Assembly: GCF_000384195.1 (NCBI RefSeq)
Contig: NZ_KB913034.1
Location: 845,479 to 909,478 of the forward strand
Direction of reading: 5' to 3'
From: Allobaculum stercoricanis DSM 13633
GTDB taxonomy: Bacteria; Bacillota_I; Bacilli_A; Erysipelotrichales; Erysipelotrichaceae
Length of the DNA stretch: 64,000 nucleotides
The translations under genes were made by a program, and so were the position numbers. Under the pieces are notes generated by a model that saw only the letters and a program-made list of their open reading frames with translations, ran no database searches and was not told the origin of the DNA. Position 1 is the stretch's first letter. Each line of letters begins with the position of its first letter. Below, one piece after another: positions 42,201-51,508 of the stretch.

Positions 42201-43316
42201 TTAAGAAAAATCAAACTCATCTTCTTCAAGAATTGGATCATAAAGAAGATTGGAAAGATCAGTCCATCCCATTACACCATGGTGTTTAACTTGGGCACGA
42301 TCATTCCAAATATTCACTAAATGGACGGTTGTACCAGCTTGTAAAGGCAATTCGTAATTTGTATAGTTTGATGCAAATCCGTTCACGATAAAGTCATTAT
42401 CGATCCAGACATGACGGTGTAAATGGTCAGAATATACGTAAGATTCCTTTTCACCTCGTTCAACTATGTCAACTTTACTGTTCGTATGGTTGATGAAAAA
42501 GGATCCTTCGTTTTTTGGTTGTGTTGTATGCAAGACACGAACTTTAGGTAAATCATCGGTATTGACTGTACGCATGAAATTTCTTCGCAAAATCAGGGCA
42601 TTGAGTTGTCCTGATTTTTTTAGTACGTTTCCACCATCGATCGAATAAATGTTTTTTCGACGATCATAGCGAGGGTTAAACTCAGGGAAAAAAGAGCAAT
42701 ATTCACTGACTGGCGTATGCCCAACAACCACCATGCGATTGAATTGGTGATCTTCTTTTTCGAATTGGAAACGCGTCATAATGTCTTTAAAATCATCTGC
42801 AAATGTTTCTTCATTCGAGATCCCGGAATGAGCAAAAATGGTCGTTGGAGTCGTGATGACATGGGGTAAATCATTTAAAAATGAGAGCTCAGCTAAGTAT
42901 CGTTTTCTTAGCTGCATACATAGCTGATCCATATCAGTGTTTTCGTTAAGCGGTTCGAGTCCTGATTCAGCGATCATCTCATGAATCAATGAGGCTTTTC
43001 GCTGAAGTAAAACGCTCTTTAAAAAGTCTAAGCGATAGGAATACAAAACGTTTTTAGCAACGAAGTCATTGTTGCCCATTAAAGCATAAAACTCTTTATC
43101 TTCACGAGCTTGCTTCATAATAAAACGCAAAGTTTCTAAATTTTGTGGACCTTTTTCGATTAAATCACCAACAAGAATGAGGCGGTCTTCCTCAGGGTCA
43201 TAATCTACTTTCGCAAGTAATTTACGATAAGTATCAAGGGCACCGTGAATATCGGAAATTGCGATTGTTCGCCCTTGAAAATAATCTAAGTTCTGTACTA
43301 CAGGTTTTCTATTCAT
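42201..43316 (-). CDS. Metallophosphatase (PPP-type) with C-terminal SH3-like domain
   Basis: Residues 1-245 form a calcineurin-like phosphatase of the ApaH/PrpE serine-threonine type: ISDIHG (about residue 21), LVGDLIEKGP, LMGNNDFV, VVVGHTPVSEY and SIDGGN supply the metal ligands. The last 60 residues (LQAGTTVHLVNIWNDRAQV...GVMGWTDLSNL) look like a bacterial SH3 domain. There is no signal peptide. The substrate may be a phosphoprotein or a dinucleotide. It is the last gene of a three-gene overlapping operon; it overlaps the esterase by 4 bases. Confidence 0.82.
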   Translation of the reverse strand: MNRKPVVQNLDYFQGRTIAISDIHGALDTYRKLLAKVDYDPEEDRLILVGDLIEKGPQNLETLRFIMKQAREDKEFYALMGNNDFVAKNVLYSYRLDFLKSVLLQRKASLIHEMIAESGLEPLNENTDMDQLCMQLRKRYLAELSFLNDLPHVITTPTTIFAHSGISNEETFADDFKDIMTRFQFEKEDHQFNRMVVVGHTPVSEYCSFFPEFNPRYDRRKNIYSIDGGNVLKKSGQLNALILRRNFMRTVNTDDLPKVRVLHTTQPKNEGSFFINHTNSKVDIVERGEKESYVYSDHLHRHVWIDNDFIVNGFASNYTNYELPLQAGTTVHLVNIWNDRAQVKHHGVMGWTDLSNLLYDPILEEDEFDFS

Positions 43317-44071
43317 TTAATTAAATACCTCAAAAATTGGGGCGTGATTTCTTCCCAAGAGGCTTCACAGTGTTCACCATAAGGTTGAACATCAAATTGA
43401 ATGTGAACGCCTTTTTTTAATAAAATATTTGCTAATTCAGTTAACACCTTTGTTTCTGAAATAAACTCATGGCCAGTACTTCCTTCATGTGCGCCCCACG
43501 AAACATATAAGCCACTTGGCATTTTAATATGACTTTTTTTAGCCGTATAAAAAAGGGAAGTGTGAATCGGTAACACATATGGAGATAAGGCAACGACACG
43601 TGAAAAATATTGCGAATACATACAGAGTGCATAGATTGCCATTAACCCTCCACAACTTGAACCAGCAATCCAAGTGTTCATACGATTTGGAATCGTAGGA
43701 AAGTGCAAATCGATGTAGGGTTTTAGCGTATCAACGATAAAATCCATAGTTTGTTTGCCTTTTGCCTCGATTGTTTCATCAAATTCGGGGTCGTAGAAAG
43801 GATAAGGTGCATATTCACTGACTCGTTCGTTGCCATTGTGATTGCACTCTAAACCAACAACAATAATTTTCTTTTCCAGTTCATAGAGTGGATTTAACAT
43901 ACGCCATGAACGACCAAATGTTGCATCTTCATCAAAGAACAAGTTATGTCCATCAAACATGTAAAGAACAGGATAAGTTTCTTGTGATGAGATGTAATCA
44001 TCCGGTAAATACATGTGGATTTTGATATTTCGTTCGAGCTGAGTGGAAAATAAATCAAATTTTACAATCAT
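43313..44071 (-). CDS. Putative esterase (alpha/beta hydrolase, esterase D type)
   Basis: A 252-residue alpha/beta hydrolase of the Fes/YbbA-like esterase group. The N-terminus IHMYLPDDYI...YPVLYMFDGHNLFF is typical, and the nucleophile elbow is AGSSCGGLMA near residue 137. Candidate acid and His are in the last 60 residues (GEHCEASWEE). No signal peptide. It overlaps both neighbours by 4 bases, so its activity is probably tied to the ATP-grasp ligase: it may hydrolyse or transfer the acyl product. That is inference. Confidence 0.82.
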   Translation of the reverse strand: MIVKFDLFSTQLERNIKIHMYLPDDYISSQETYPVLYMFDGHNLFFDEDATFGRSWRMLNPLYELEKKIIVVGLECNHNGNERVSEYAPYPFYDPEFDETIEAKGKQTMDFIVDTLKPYIDLHFPTIPNRMNTWIAGSSCGGLMAIYALCMYSQYFSRVVALSPYVLPIHTSLFYTAKKSHIKMPSGLYVSWGAHEGSTGHEFISETKVLTELANILLKKGVHIQFDVQPYGEHCEASWEEITPQFLRYLIK

Positions 44072-45282
44072 TCGGGATTAATATCGGATTTGCGAGCAAA
44101 GGAGTCTTTAAAAAATTCGTTACGACGATCTTCATCTGTAAAACGAGCTTTGATTGTGACATTGCCCATTGCACTCGCAAATGCCGGCGGTAAAACTTCT
44201 ACACCGAGTAGTTCTTTTTCGTATTTTTCCATCAGCATCTCTAAAGAATTAACGTAATCCACACCCGTACGACGTCCAATAAAACCAGCGGAATAGTCGG
44301 CTTTTTCATGCATAGCGCATTCTTGTTTTAATAATACTTCTGCCCATAAACGATAAATATCTTCGTTGTATGAATAATTGATTAAATCAGGACAGAATCC
44401 TCCAGGTGGTCTGAAGTTCATTTCTAACGCAACAAGATCTCCTTTTTTACCGATTCCTTCTTGATCATGCTTTAATTCAAAATATTCACCATGGAAAAAG
44501 CGGTTTTTAATACCAAAGGAATTGATCACGCGTTGGGCGACTTCTTTACGTTCTTGATCAACAAGAAAGTTGTAATAAGAGCCGACTGAGTCGTGATTTT
44601 GGACAGAATCCATACAATTTGACACATAGTCCATTGAACAAAGAAAACGAATATTTCCTTTGGCATCGGCAATTCCATCTAATGTGGTGACATGTCCATC
44701 GATGAATTCTTCAAGAATCATTTGAATATTCAAAGATTCGGCTTGATTCCAATATTGTTCAAGTTCATGTTCATTATGGATATGCCATGTATGGCTTGAA
44801 CCGACACCGACATCTGGTTTTAAAACAAGATTCCAACCGTATTGATTCGCAAATGTTTTCGCTTGGTCTAAAGACGAAACTAAACAATAAGGTGCAACTG
44901 CAAGTCCTGCTTTTTCATAATAAGATTTCATCGCAGACTTTGATTGAAATATATGGATTTGTTTATAGCTAAATCCAGAAGTGACATGAAAGTCATCGCG
45001 CAATTTGGCATCTAAATCTAACCAAGCCTCGTTATTGGATTCAATCCAGTTTGGCTTGCCATATTTGAATGCAAAATAGGCAACGGCACGATAAACTTCA
45101 TCATAGTTATGGAAAGAGGAAACTTTATAACACTCATCAATATGTTTGATAAGCTGCGGATTGAGGGTGTTGTAGTCCGTGTCAATTACGGCGAGCACAC
45201 GAGCACCCATTTCTTTTAATCCCCGACAAAACATCCAATAATTATCTGGATAGTTCGGGGAAATAAAAATGAAATTTTCCAT
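44068..45282 (-). CDS. ATP-grasp carboxylate-amine ligase-like protein
   Basis: A 404-residue ATP-grasp protein. A pre-ATP-grasp Rossmann-like N-terminus (FIFISPNYPDNYWMFCRGL) is followed by the ATP-binding lobes: WNLVLKPDVGVGSSHTWHI near residue 152, MILEEFIDGHV near 192, and the Mg-binding LVALEMNFRPPGG near 290. ATP-grasp enzymes form amide, ester or peptide bonds via acyl-phosphates; PurK and carbamoyl-phosphate synthase are relatives, but the substrate here is unknown. First gene of the trio. Confidence 0.82.
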   Translation of the reverse strand: MENFIFISPNYPDNYWMFCRGLKEMGARVLAVIDTDYNTLNPQLIKHIDECYKVSSFHNYDEVYRAVAYFAFKYGKPNWIESNNEAWLDLDAKLRDDFHVTSGFSYKQIHIFQSKSAMKSYYEKAGLAVAPYCLVSSLDQAKTFANQYGWNLVLKPDVGVGSSHTWHIHNEHELEQYWNQAESLNIQMILEEFIDGHVTTLDGIADAKGNIRFLCSMDYVSNCMDSVQNHDSVGSYYNFLVDQERKEVAQRVINSFGIKNRFFHGEYFELKHDQEGIGKKGDLVALEMNFRPPGGFCPDLINYSYNEDIYRLWAEVLLKQECAMHEKADYSAGFIGRRTGVDYVNSLEMLMEKYEKELLGVEVLPPAFASAMGNVTIKARFTDEDRRNEFFKDSFARKSDINPE

Positions 45283-45494
45283 GTGTTTTCCTTTCTATTG
45301 ATCAATCGTATCAATGTATTTCAACCATTGAATATAATAGAATGGATCTAACTAAGTTCGGCCCATTCTACCCATCGGATGTAGGGGACGATCAAAAGAA
45401 AATAATTGGAGTTTTCTTTGATATACATTCAAGGGATTTCTCTTAGGATCAAACACAATGATAAGCGAAGAAAAACAAGATTGAAATTAATATG

Positions 45495-45522
45495 AAACAA
45501 GAATGAAAATTTATTCTTGTTT
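45495..45522 (-). terminator. Hairpin at the end of the Nudix gene
   Basis: AAACAAGAAT / ATTCTTGTTT is a perfect 10-bp stem overlapping the stop codon. A U-run on the minus strand is lacking, so termination would be weak. Confidence 0.35.
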
Positions 45523-46041
45523 TGTTTCAATTTGTTCAAGTTTTGCGTGATAGATCGCTAAAATTGTTTTACCATCGCGAATCCGGCCTGCTTTGACCAT
45601 TTGATACGCATCATTCAGATCGATCCATTCAAGAGTGATATCTTCAGTTTCATCCATGGCTAGACGATGTTTGGCTTGGCGAGGATGAATTGCCGAGTAT
45701 ACATAAATTACTTCGCTATCGTAGCCTGGAGTTGGCCAAAAGGCGGTGATCAAAGAAAGATCATCCGCTTCCATGCCAGTTTCTTCATTGAGTTCACGCA
45801 TCGCACAAACTTTTGGATCTTCGTTAGGATCAATGGTTCCAGCAGGGATTTCGAGTGTCGATACGTTACCAATGCCTGCTCTAGTTTGACGGACGAATAA
45901 CATTTTGTGATCGACAATGACACAAATGGCCGCTCCTCCAGGATGAACGACTAAATCGCGCAACATCATATGTCCATTTACATCCATTTCTCTTTGATAA
46001 ACGGAAAAGATTTTTCCTTTAAAAATTTCTTTTTGATTCAT
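45511..46041 (-). CDS. Nudix hydrolase, ADP-ribose pyrophosphatase type
   Basis: The start is set at ATG 46041, seven bases after AGAGG on the minus strand; an upstream ATG at 46086 has no site. The 176-residue protein matches the NudF/ADP-ribose pyrophosphatase layout: LVVHPGGAAICVIVD, the Nudix box from Gly in GTIDPNED to the REL..EETGM core, and FWPTPGYDSEVIYVY. It hydrolyses ADP-ribose or similar nucleoside diphosphate derivatives. The frame from 46086 overlaps the upstream gene, so the two may be co-transcribed. Confidence 0.88.
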   Translation of the reverse strand: MNQKEIFKGKIFSVYQREMDVNGHMMLRDLVVHPGGAAICVIVDHKMLFVRQTRAGIGNVSTLEIPAGTIDPNEDPKVCAMRELNEETGMEADDLSLITAFWPTPGYDSEVIYVYSAIHPRQAKHRLAMDETEDITLEWIDLNDAYQMVKAGRIRDGKTILAIYHAKLEQIETKQE

Positions 46042-46075
46042 ATGGCAACCTCTTTTATCTATAAACTTGATGTCA

Positions 46076-46801
46076 TTAATTGACACAAGTTAAAAATGCT
46101 TGAGTAATCGCATTAGCAATACGTGCTTGGAATTTCGTATTGGAAATTTTGTCGTAATCGTTAGGATTGGTGATATATCCAATTTGGAGCAATAAAGCTG
46201 GTGTTTCAGTATCTTTTAATATCGCAAAAGAATCGTAATGATCGGTGTCGATTCCTTCATCACGGGTATAACTCGTTGCGCGAATTTGATTGGCCATTTC
46301 TTTAGCGAGATCTTCAAGTTCTAAATTGTTTGGTTGAGTGAAGATAGAAAAGCCACGATGAAGTGAGGTGTCTTGATTTAATGAGAGAGACAAAATATAA
46401 TCTGCATTTACTTCTTTTGCTTTGGTTAAACGAATTGTTTCACATTCATCTTCTGTTGAACAAGCGGGAACATCGTCATACCAACGTGAGTACTCGACTT
46501 TATAACCCGCTTTTTCTAGAGAACTACCAATCGATAAAGCAAGCTGCATCAATAAATCTTTTTCCGAAATTTGATTTTCGGCACTATAACCAACATCGCT
46601 TCCGCCTCTTGTTGGATCAATATAAATCGTCGCTTGGGATGTTGCTTGTTTTGTTTCTACATCGTTATTTGTTTTTAAAGCAGAACCATCAACATAAACG
46701 GGGATTTTATCTTTGCGAGCAGCTTGGTTGCCGACAAAATTGGGTTCGACAACAAGAAGGATAAATAAGGCGACAAATAAAAAAGCAACTGCACGTTTCA
46801 T
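46076..46801 (-). CDS. Amidase_3-fold cell-wall protein, catalytic residues lost
   Basis: The start is at ATG 46801 (AGGAGG eight bases upstream on the minus strand). An N-terminal signal anchor (AVAFLFVALFILLVV) puts the rest outside the membrane. The fold is that of zinc N-acetylmuramoyl-L-alanine amidases, CwlD-like in size, but key residues differ: Arg65 in IDPTRGG (normally His of GHGG), Ser140 in LSLSLN (normally His of SIHAN) and Gln206 in LLLQIGYITNP (normally Glu). Only the ligand Glu80 (SEKDL) remains. It is probably an inactive peptidoglycan-binding or regulatory protein. Confidence 0.8.
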   Translation of the reverse strand: MKRAVAFLFVALFILLVVEPNFVGNQAARKDKIPVYVDGSALKTNNDVETKQATSQATIYIDPTRGGSDVGYSAENQISEKDLLMQLALSIGSSLEKAGYKVEYSRWYDDVPACSTEDECETIRLTKAKEVNADYILSLSLNQDTSLHRGFSIFTQPNNLELEDLAKEMANQIRATSYTRDEGIDTDHYDSFAILKDTETPALLLQIGYITNPNDYDKISNTKFQARIANAITQAFLTCVN

Positions 46802-46881
46802 ACATTTTCCTCCTGATTCAAGATTTGATTTCAAATGGGCAAAACAGCGTATGATTCAATCCATAATATGGATTGGATTGG

Positions 46882-46911
46882 GCTATATGAATTGTAAACA
46901 AATCAAGTCAA
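46882..46911 (-). promoter_or_regulatory. Candidate promoter of the amidase-like gene
   Basis: On the minus strand TTGACT (46906-46911), 18-base spacer, TATAGC (46882-46887). Confidence 0.4.
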
Positions 46912-47059
46912 AGCACGCAAAGAAAGAACTGTTTTTTTCAATAAATGATGTCGTTTGTTTTGTTTCATATCATTACTTGCAAATGAAAGCGATTGCCTTG
47001 GATTCGATTTTTCACGAGAATTGAAACGTGAACAAATTTTTCCGACTCATTTATTCGAT

Positions 47060-47087
47060 TTGATACAATCGAAATAATGTCTAAAAT
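47060..47087 (+). promoter_or_regulatory. Candidate promoter of the scpA operon
   Basis: TTGATA (47060-47065), 16-base spacer, TAAAAT (47082-47087). Confidence 0.5.
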
Positions 47088-47240
47088 ATAGAATGACAAA
47101 TCCTATACTCTTTGTGTCTGTTTCATTGAATGGAAAGAGCATCTAGACGTATTGACGATTTGGCTTTAATTAAAGAACAACTTTTGTGTGTTATATAAAA
47201 TAAAAATTAGTAAGTTGTTGTCACACTAGAAAGGACTTGT

Positions 47241-47972
47241 ATGGAATTTAATGTCAATCTTGAGCAATTTGAAGGACCGCTTGATTTAATGCTCCATCTT
47301 GTCCATGAACAAAAACTGGATTTATTTGAACTAAACTTGGAAATTCTTGCAACGCAATATGTGAAGTATATTCGAGAAGCGATGCAAATAGGTTTAGATG
47401 TTTCTAGTGAATATCTTGTTGAATTTTGTGGCTTGATGGAATATAAATCCAAACGCTTATTACCCAAAAAAGAAGTTGAGAATACGGAAGACAACTATCA
47501 AGAAGACCCAGCAAAAATTATGGCCATGCGCTTACGAGAATATGAGCGTTGTAAACAAGAAGCCAAATTATTAGAAGACAAATATAAACAACGCCAAACC
47601 CATATCGATAAAGCGCCAGCAAGTTTAATTGATACTTGGTCTACGCAAGCCGATTTATCGCAACCATTATCACTAAAAACAGCTGATTTACAACGTGCAT
47701 TTGAACGGGTAATGCGTCGTTATCAAATCATGCAACCGTATGAAACGAAAGTCGAAGTCAAAGAATTATCAGTAGAGGAACGTATCGAGCAAATTCTCGC
47801 ATTAGATATTTTTACAAGTGAGCCTATTCATTTTGAACAATTATTAATAGATACACACTCACTTCATGAAGTGGTGGTGACTTTTTTAGCGTTACTTGAA
47901 TTAATACACGCCGATCAAGCCATCGCCTATTGTAACGAGGAGGATGAAATATGGATTCAGAGAATCTTATAA
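47241..47972 (+). CDS. scpA: Segregation and condensation protein A
   Basis: ScpA is the kleisin that bridges the two SMC heads and binds ScpB during chromosome condensation. At 243 residues it has the usual length. The N-terminus FNVNLEQFEGPLDLMLHLVH is diagnostic; the linker region (residues 80-130) is charged; the C-terminal winged-helix binds SMC (VVVTFLALLELIHADQAIAY). It overlaps scpB by 22 bases, indicating tight coupling. Confidence 0.95.
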   Translation: MEFNVNLEQFEGPLDLMLHLVHEQKLDLFELNLEILATQYVKYIREAMQIGLDVSSEYLVEFCGLMEYKSKRLLPKKEVENTEDNYQEDPAKIMAMRLREYERCKQEAKLLEDKYKQRQTHIDKAPASLIDTWSTQADLSQPLSLKTADLQRAFERVMRRYQIMQPYETKVEVKELSVEERIEQILALDIFTSEPIHFEQLLIDTHSLHEVVVTFLALLELIHADQAIAYCNEEDEIWIQRIL

Positions 47973-48610
47973 ACCGGATCAAGCCAATTGTTGAAGGACT
48001 CGTTTTTACGAGTGGGGAAGATGGTTTGTCTTTAATCCAGATTCAATCCGTTTTAGAGTGTACCCGCGATGAAATTGGTCGCGTTTTAGAACTGTTACGC
48101 CAAGATTACTTAGATGAACAAAAAGGGATTGAACTTGTTAAATATGGTGGCCGTTGGAAATTTGTGACCAAAGAATCAGTCTATCCCTATGCATCAAGAT
48201 TGTATGCTAAAGCCCAAAATAACACGCTTTCCGCTGCAGCGATGGAAGTCCTTTCTTTAGTTGCTTATCGCCAACCAATTACGCGTGTTGAAATCGATGA
48301 TATTCGTGGTGTATCCAGTGAGATGATGCTTAAAAAGCTACAAGCTCGAGATTTAATTGAAACGTGTGGTCATAAAGAAACGATTGGACGACCACTTTTA
48401 TATCAAGTCAGCGCACGCTTTTATGATACATTTGGTTTAGAAAGCTTAGAAGATCTACCACAAACAGAACAAAAACAAGGACCAGATAATTTGTTCTACC
48501 AACCAGATTTTAGTGAAGTTCATCAAGAAGATCTCACTGAACAAAATCAGCAAGAACAACAAGACAATGTACAAACTTCACAAACTCAAGAACAAAATCA
48601 GGATAACTAA
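47951..48610 (+). CDS. scpB: Segregation and condensation protein B
   Basis: ScpB is a dimer of tandem winged-helix domains that joins ScpA in the condensin complex. The 219-residue protein shows PIVEGLVFTSGEDGLSL at the start and the signature LSLVAYRQPITRVEIDDIRGV near residue 97, then GRPLLYQVSARFYDTFGL. The last 45 residues are Gln-rich and low in complexity. The rluB gene follows after 17 bases, a common arrangement. Confidence 0.95.
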   Translation: MDSENLINRIKPIVEGLVFTSGEDGLSLIQIQSVLECTRDEIGRVLELLRQDYLDEQKGIELVKYGGRWKFVTKESVYPYASRLYAKAQNNTLSAAAMEVLSLVAYRQPITRVEIDDIRGVSSEMMLKKLQARDLIETCGHKETIGRPLLYQVSARFYDTFGLESLEDLPQTEQKQGPDNLFYQPDFSEVHQEDLTEQNQQEQQDNVQTSQTQEQNQDN

Positions 48611-48627
48611 GAAAGGAATGAGTGATC

Positions 48628-49353
48628 ATGCAAGAACGTCTTCAAAAAGTTATTGCCCAATCGGGTGTATGTTCTCGTCGCAAAGCAGAAGAATTAATTT
48701 TGGCAGGTAAAGTCAAAGTAAACGGAAAGACTGTTTCCATTTTAGGGACCAAAGTTTATCCAAGCGATCGCATTATGGTGGATGGGCAATTGTTATCCAA
48801 AGAAGAAAAAGTTTATTACGTTCTCAATAAACCTAAAGGTTGTGTAACAACCGCTAAAGATGATAAAGATCGCAAAACGGTTATGGATTACGTTCCAAGT
48901 GGAGCTCGCCTTTTTCCCGTCGGGCGTTTGGACTACGATACATCTGGCGTTTTGCTGATGACCAACGATGGTGCTTTTGCGAATAAAATGACACATCCAC
49001 GTTATCATTTGCCTAAAACCTACGAAATTAACTTGCAAGGCATCTTAAGTGATGAAGATGTCAAAAAATTACGCCGCGGGTTTACCCATAATGGCGAAAA
49101 GTTTGCCTCCGCTAAAGTCTTTATTAAAAATACAGACTTTGCTCGTGATCGCATGTTATTAGATTTAACGATTTATGAAGGACATAATCACCAAGTAAAA
49201 AACATGATGGCTGCATTAGGTCATCAAGTGCGTCGTTTACATCGTTCTCGTTTTGGCTTTGTGACGGTGGATGATTTAAGACCAGGGGAATGTCGTCGTT
49301 TAAAACCTTATGATGTGCGCAAACTCATTGCCATGAGCGAGGAGAAAAACTAG
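48628..49353 (+). CDS. rluB: 23S rRNA pseudouridine synthase RluB type
   Basis: Forms pseudouridine in 23S rRNA (position 2605 in E. coli numbering). The start at ATG 48628 is best spaced from AAAGGA; a GTG at 48622 is closer. N-terminal S4 RNA-binding domain (LQKVIAQSGVCSRRKAEELI), then the catalytic motif PVGRLDYDTSGVLLMTNDG containing the active-site Asp near residue 102. 241 residues. It overlaps the rsmE start by one base. Confidence 0.92.
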   Translation: MQERLQKVIAQSGVCSRRKAEELILAGKVKVNGKTVSILGTKVYPSDRIMVDGQLLSKEEKVYYVLNKPKGCVTTAKDDKDRKTVMDYVPSGARLFPVGRLDYDTSGVLLMTNDGAFANKMTHPRYHLPKTYEINLQGILSDEDVKKLRRGFTHNGEKFASAKVFIKNTDFARDRMLLDLTIYEGHNHQVKNMMAALGHQVRRLHRSRFGFVTVDDLRPGECRRLKPYDVRKLIAMSEEKN

Positions 49354-50117
49354 TGAAACAAGTTTTTTATGCAAAACCATTAAATGTTGGCGATGTCGTT
49401 GAACTGGATGAAAAAACTGCTCATCATCTTTTCGATGTCACGCGTACAACCTCTAAAGAAACAATTCGCATTGTTGATTGTGATCATCAATTGTTTTATG
49501 GTCATGTGCAAACGAAACCATGGATTGAAATTGTTGAAAAACTCGATAATCAAAATCAAGGAAAATTAGACATCACATTATGTGCAGCTTTAATTAAAGC
49601 GGACAAATGGGAATGGATGTTGCAAAAAGCGACAGAACTTGGTGTGAGTCGTATTGTTCCATTTACATCTAAAAACACGATGATTCAAATCGAACCCAAA
49701 AAAGCAGGCCGAAAATTAGAGCGCTGGCAAGCAATTTGCCAAGGAGCGTGTCAACAATCGAATCGCACAGATTTAGTCCAAATTGAGCCTATTTGTACCA
49801 TTCAGGAATTAGATCGCTATAAAAGTCAGATGAATGTTTGTGCTTGGGAAAAAGAGGCGCTAGAAGATCATATTTGTTGCACACTGAACAAAATTGATCA
49901 GTCTGTCACATTTGTGATTGGTCCAGAAGGTGGAATTACAGCACAAGAAGCAATGGCGTTAGAAGAAAAGGGTTTTGTTCTTTGTTCTTTAGGAGAAAAC
50001 ATTTTACGAGCTGAAACAGCAGCTTGTTATGTTTGTGCGACAGCGCAATATGCTTATTCGACAAATTTAGCAAAAAAGCTTGTCGACAAAGAAATTGAAA
50101 CAAAAGAGATACAATAA
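49353..50117 (+). CDS. rsmE: 16S rRNA m3U1498 methyltransferase RsmE
   Basis: A SPOUT methyltransferase that modifies U1498 in 16S rRNA. It starts with GTG 49353 sharing one base with the rluB stop and preceded by GAGGAGA. Features: N-terminal PUA-like domain, ALIKADKWEWMLQKATELGV near residue 83, and the SAM-binding knot FVIGPEGGI near residue 194 with SLGENILRAETAA. 254 residues. A hairpin terminator follows. Confidence 0.93.
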   Translation: MKQVFYAKPLNVGDVVELDEKTAHHLFDVTRTTSKETIRIVDCDHQLFYGHVQTKPWIEIVEKLDNQNQGKLDITLCAALIKADKWEWMLQKATELGVSRIVPFTSKNTMIQIEPKKAGRKLERWQAICQGACQQSNRTDLVQIEPICTIQELDRYKSQMNVCAWEKEALEDHICCTLNKIDQSVTFVIGPEGGITAQEAMALEEKGFVLCSLGENILRAETAACYVCATAQYAYSTNLAKKLVDKEIETKEIQ

Positions 50118-50157
50118 AGTTTGCCAAAGACATTTGTGTCTTAAGCAAACTTTTTTT
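50116..50157 (+). terminator. Terminator between rsmE and mtaB
   Basis: AAAGTTTGC / GCAAACTTT is a perfect outer 9-bp stem with an inner AAGACA/TGTCTT stem; T-run follows. mtaB starts 38 bases later. Confidence 0.8.
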
Positions 50158-50194
50158 ACAAGAAAAGACGATCAAATCGTATTGAGGAGAATGA

Positions 50195-51508
50195 ATGAAG
50201 ACGTTTACGATTGAAACGTTAGGCTGTAAAGTCAACGAATACGAATCGGCATTCTATACCTCACTTTTAGAAGAACACGGCTATCGCCAAGCTAAAAGTG
50301 ATGAAAAAGCAGATGTCATTATTATAAATACATGTACAGTCACCAATACGGCTGCAGCAAAATCGCGTCGTAAAATATCGCGATTAAAACGCGAAAATCC
50401 CCATGCATTTGTCGTGGTGGTTGGTTGCTATGCCCAAGTGGTTGAGCAAGAAGAAAGAGATTCTTTACAAGCAGACTTATTGATTGGGGCATCACATAAA
50501 AATGAGCTCGTTGATTTAATCGAAAAAGCGCAAAATACGCATGAGCCGCATCAAAAAGATTTTGTCGAAAACTCACGAGATCTTACTGAATTTGAATCGA
50601 TGCCAATTGGGGTGTTTGAAGGTCAACATCGCGCATTTTTAAAGATTCAAGATGGTTGTAACCAGTTTTGTACGTATTGCCAAATTCCTTTAGCAAGGGG
50701 ATTTGAACGCTCACAAATTCCAAGTGAAGTCGTTTCTAGTGCGCAAAAATTAGCTCAAAATGGCCATTTAGAAATTGTTTTAACGGGTATTCATACCGGA
50801 CGCTATCACTTTAGAGAAACGGATCTTTGCGATTTACTGGAATTGTTGCTGGAACAAACTCCAGAACAAGTTTGTTATCGTTTATCGAGCATTGAAATTA
50901 CAGAAGTGAATGATCGCATTTTAGATTTGATGGCGAAAAATCCACGCATTTTACCGCATTTACATATCCCATTACAAGCTGGTGATAATCGCACACTCAA
51001 ACGCATGAATCGCCCATATACAGTAGAAGAATTCATTGCCCGCATTGAGGAAATTCGCGCTAAAATCCCGAATATATCTATTTCTACGGATGTTATTTGT
51101 GGATTTGTACAAGAAAGCGATGATGAATTTGAAACGACGAAAAAGACGATTGAAGCATGCCAGTTCTCGTTTTTACATGTGTTCCCTTATTCAAGACGTA
51201 AAGGGACCGCAGCGGATCGTATGACGGGGTTTGTCGATGGCAATATTGCCAAAGAGAGAACAGATCAATTGCTTGAACTCTCTAAAACATTGCGCCAACG
51301 CGATATGGAACGCTTTATGCATACCCAAGTATTGATTGAACGAGAAGACGTTCATCATCCAAATTGGTATCTCGGTTATACTTCACAATACCATCCAGCG
51401 ACAATTTATAGCGAGGTTCCCCTTAAAGGGCGACTAAATGTTAAAATAGATAAAATTGAAAACGGACGTTATGTCGTTTCACACGAGGCTGAAAATGAGA
51501 CTATCTAA
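50195..51508 (+). CDS. mtaB: tRNA t6A37 methylthiotransferase MtaB
   Basis: A radical-SAM enzyme converting t6A37 to ms2t6A37 in tRNA. The N-terminal UPF0004 domain has three cluster Cys: ETLGCKVNEYES, NTCTVTN and GCYAQ. The radical-SAM Cys triad is in KIQDGCNQFCTYCQIPLARG near residue 150, and a TRAM domain closes the C-terminus. 437 residues. The stop lies 14 bases inside murE. Confidence 0.93.
   Translation: MKTFTIETLGCKVNEYESAFYTSLLEEHGYRQAKSDEKADVIIINTCTVTNTAAAKSRRKISRLKRENPHAFVVVVGCYAQVVEQEERDSLQADLLIGASHKNELVDLIEKAQNTHEPHQKDFVENSRDLTEFESMPIGVFEGQHRAFLKIQDGCNQFCTYCQIPLARGFERSQIPSEVVSSAQKLAQNGHLEIVLTGIHTGRYHFRETDLCDLLELLLEQTPEQVCYRLSSIEITEVNDRILDLMAKNPRILPHLHIPLQAGDNRTLKRMNRPYTVEEFIARIEEIRAKIPNISISTDVICGFVQESDDEFETTKKTIEACQFSFLHVFPYSRRKGTAADRMTGFVDGNIAKERTDQLLELSKTLRQRDMERFMHTQVLIEREDVHHPNWYLGYTSQYHPATIYSEVPLKGRLNVKIDKIENGRYVVSHEAENETI

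Larger units (their letters stand above)
46802..47240. other. Divergent intergenic region, amidase-like / scpA
   Basis: 440 bases without a gene. It contains minus-strand promoter elements at 46882-46911, a hairpin AATCCAT-AAT-ATGGATT near 46858-46874, and plus-strand promoter elements at 47060-47087. Confidence 0.5.
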
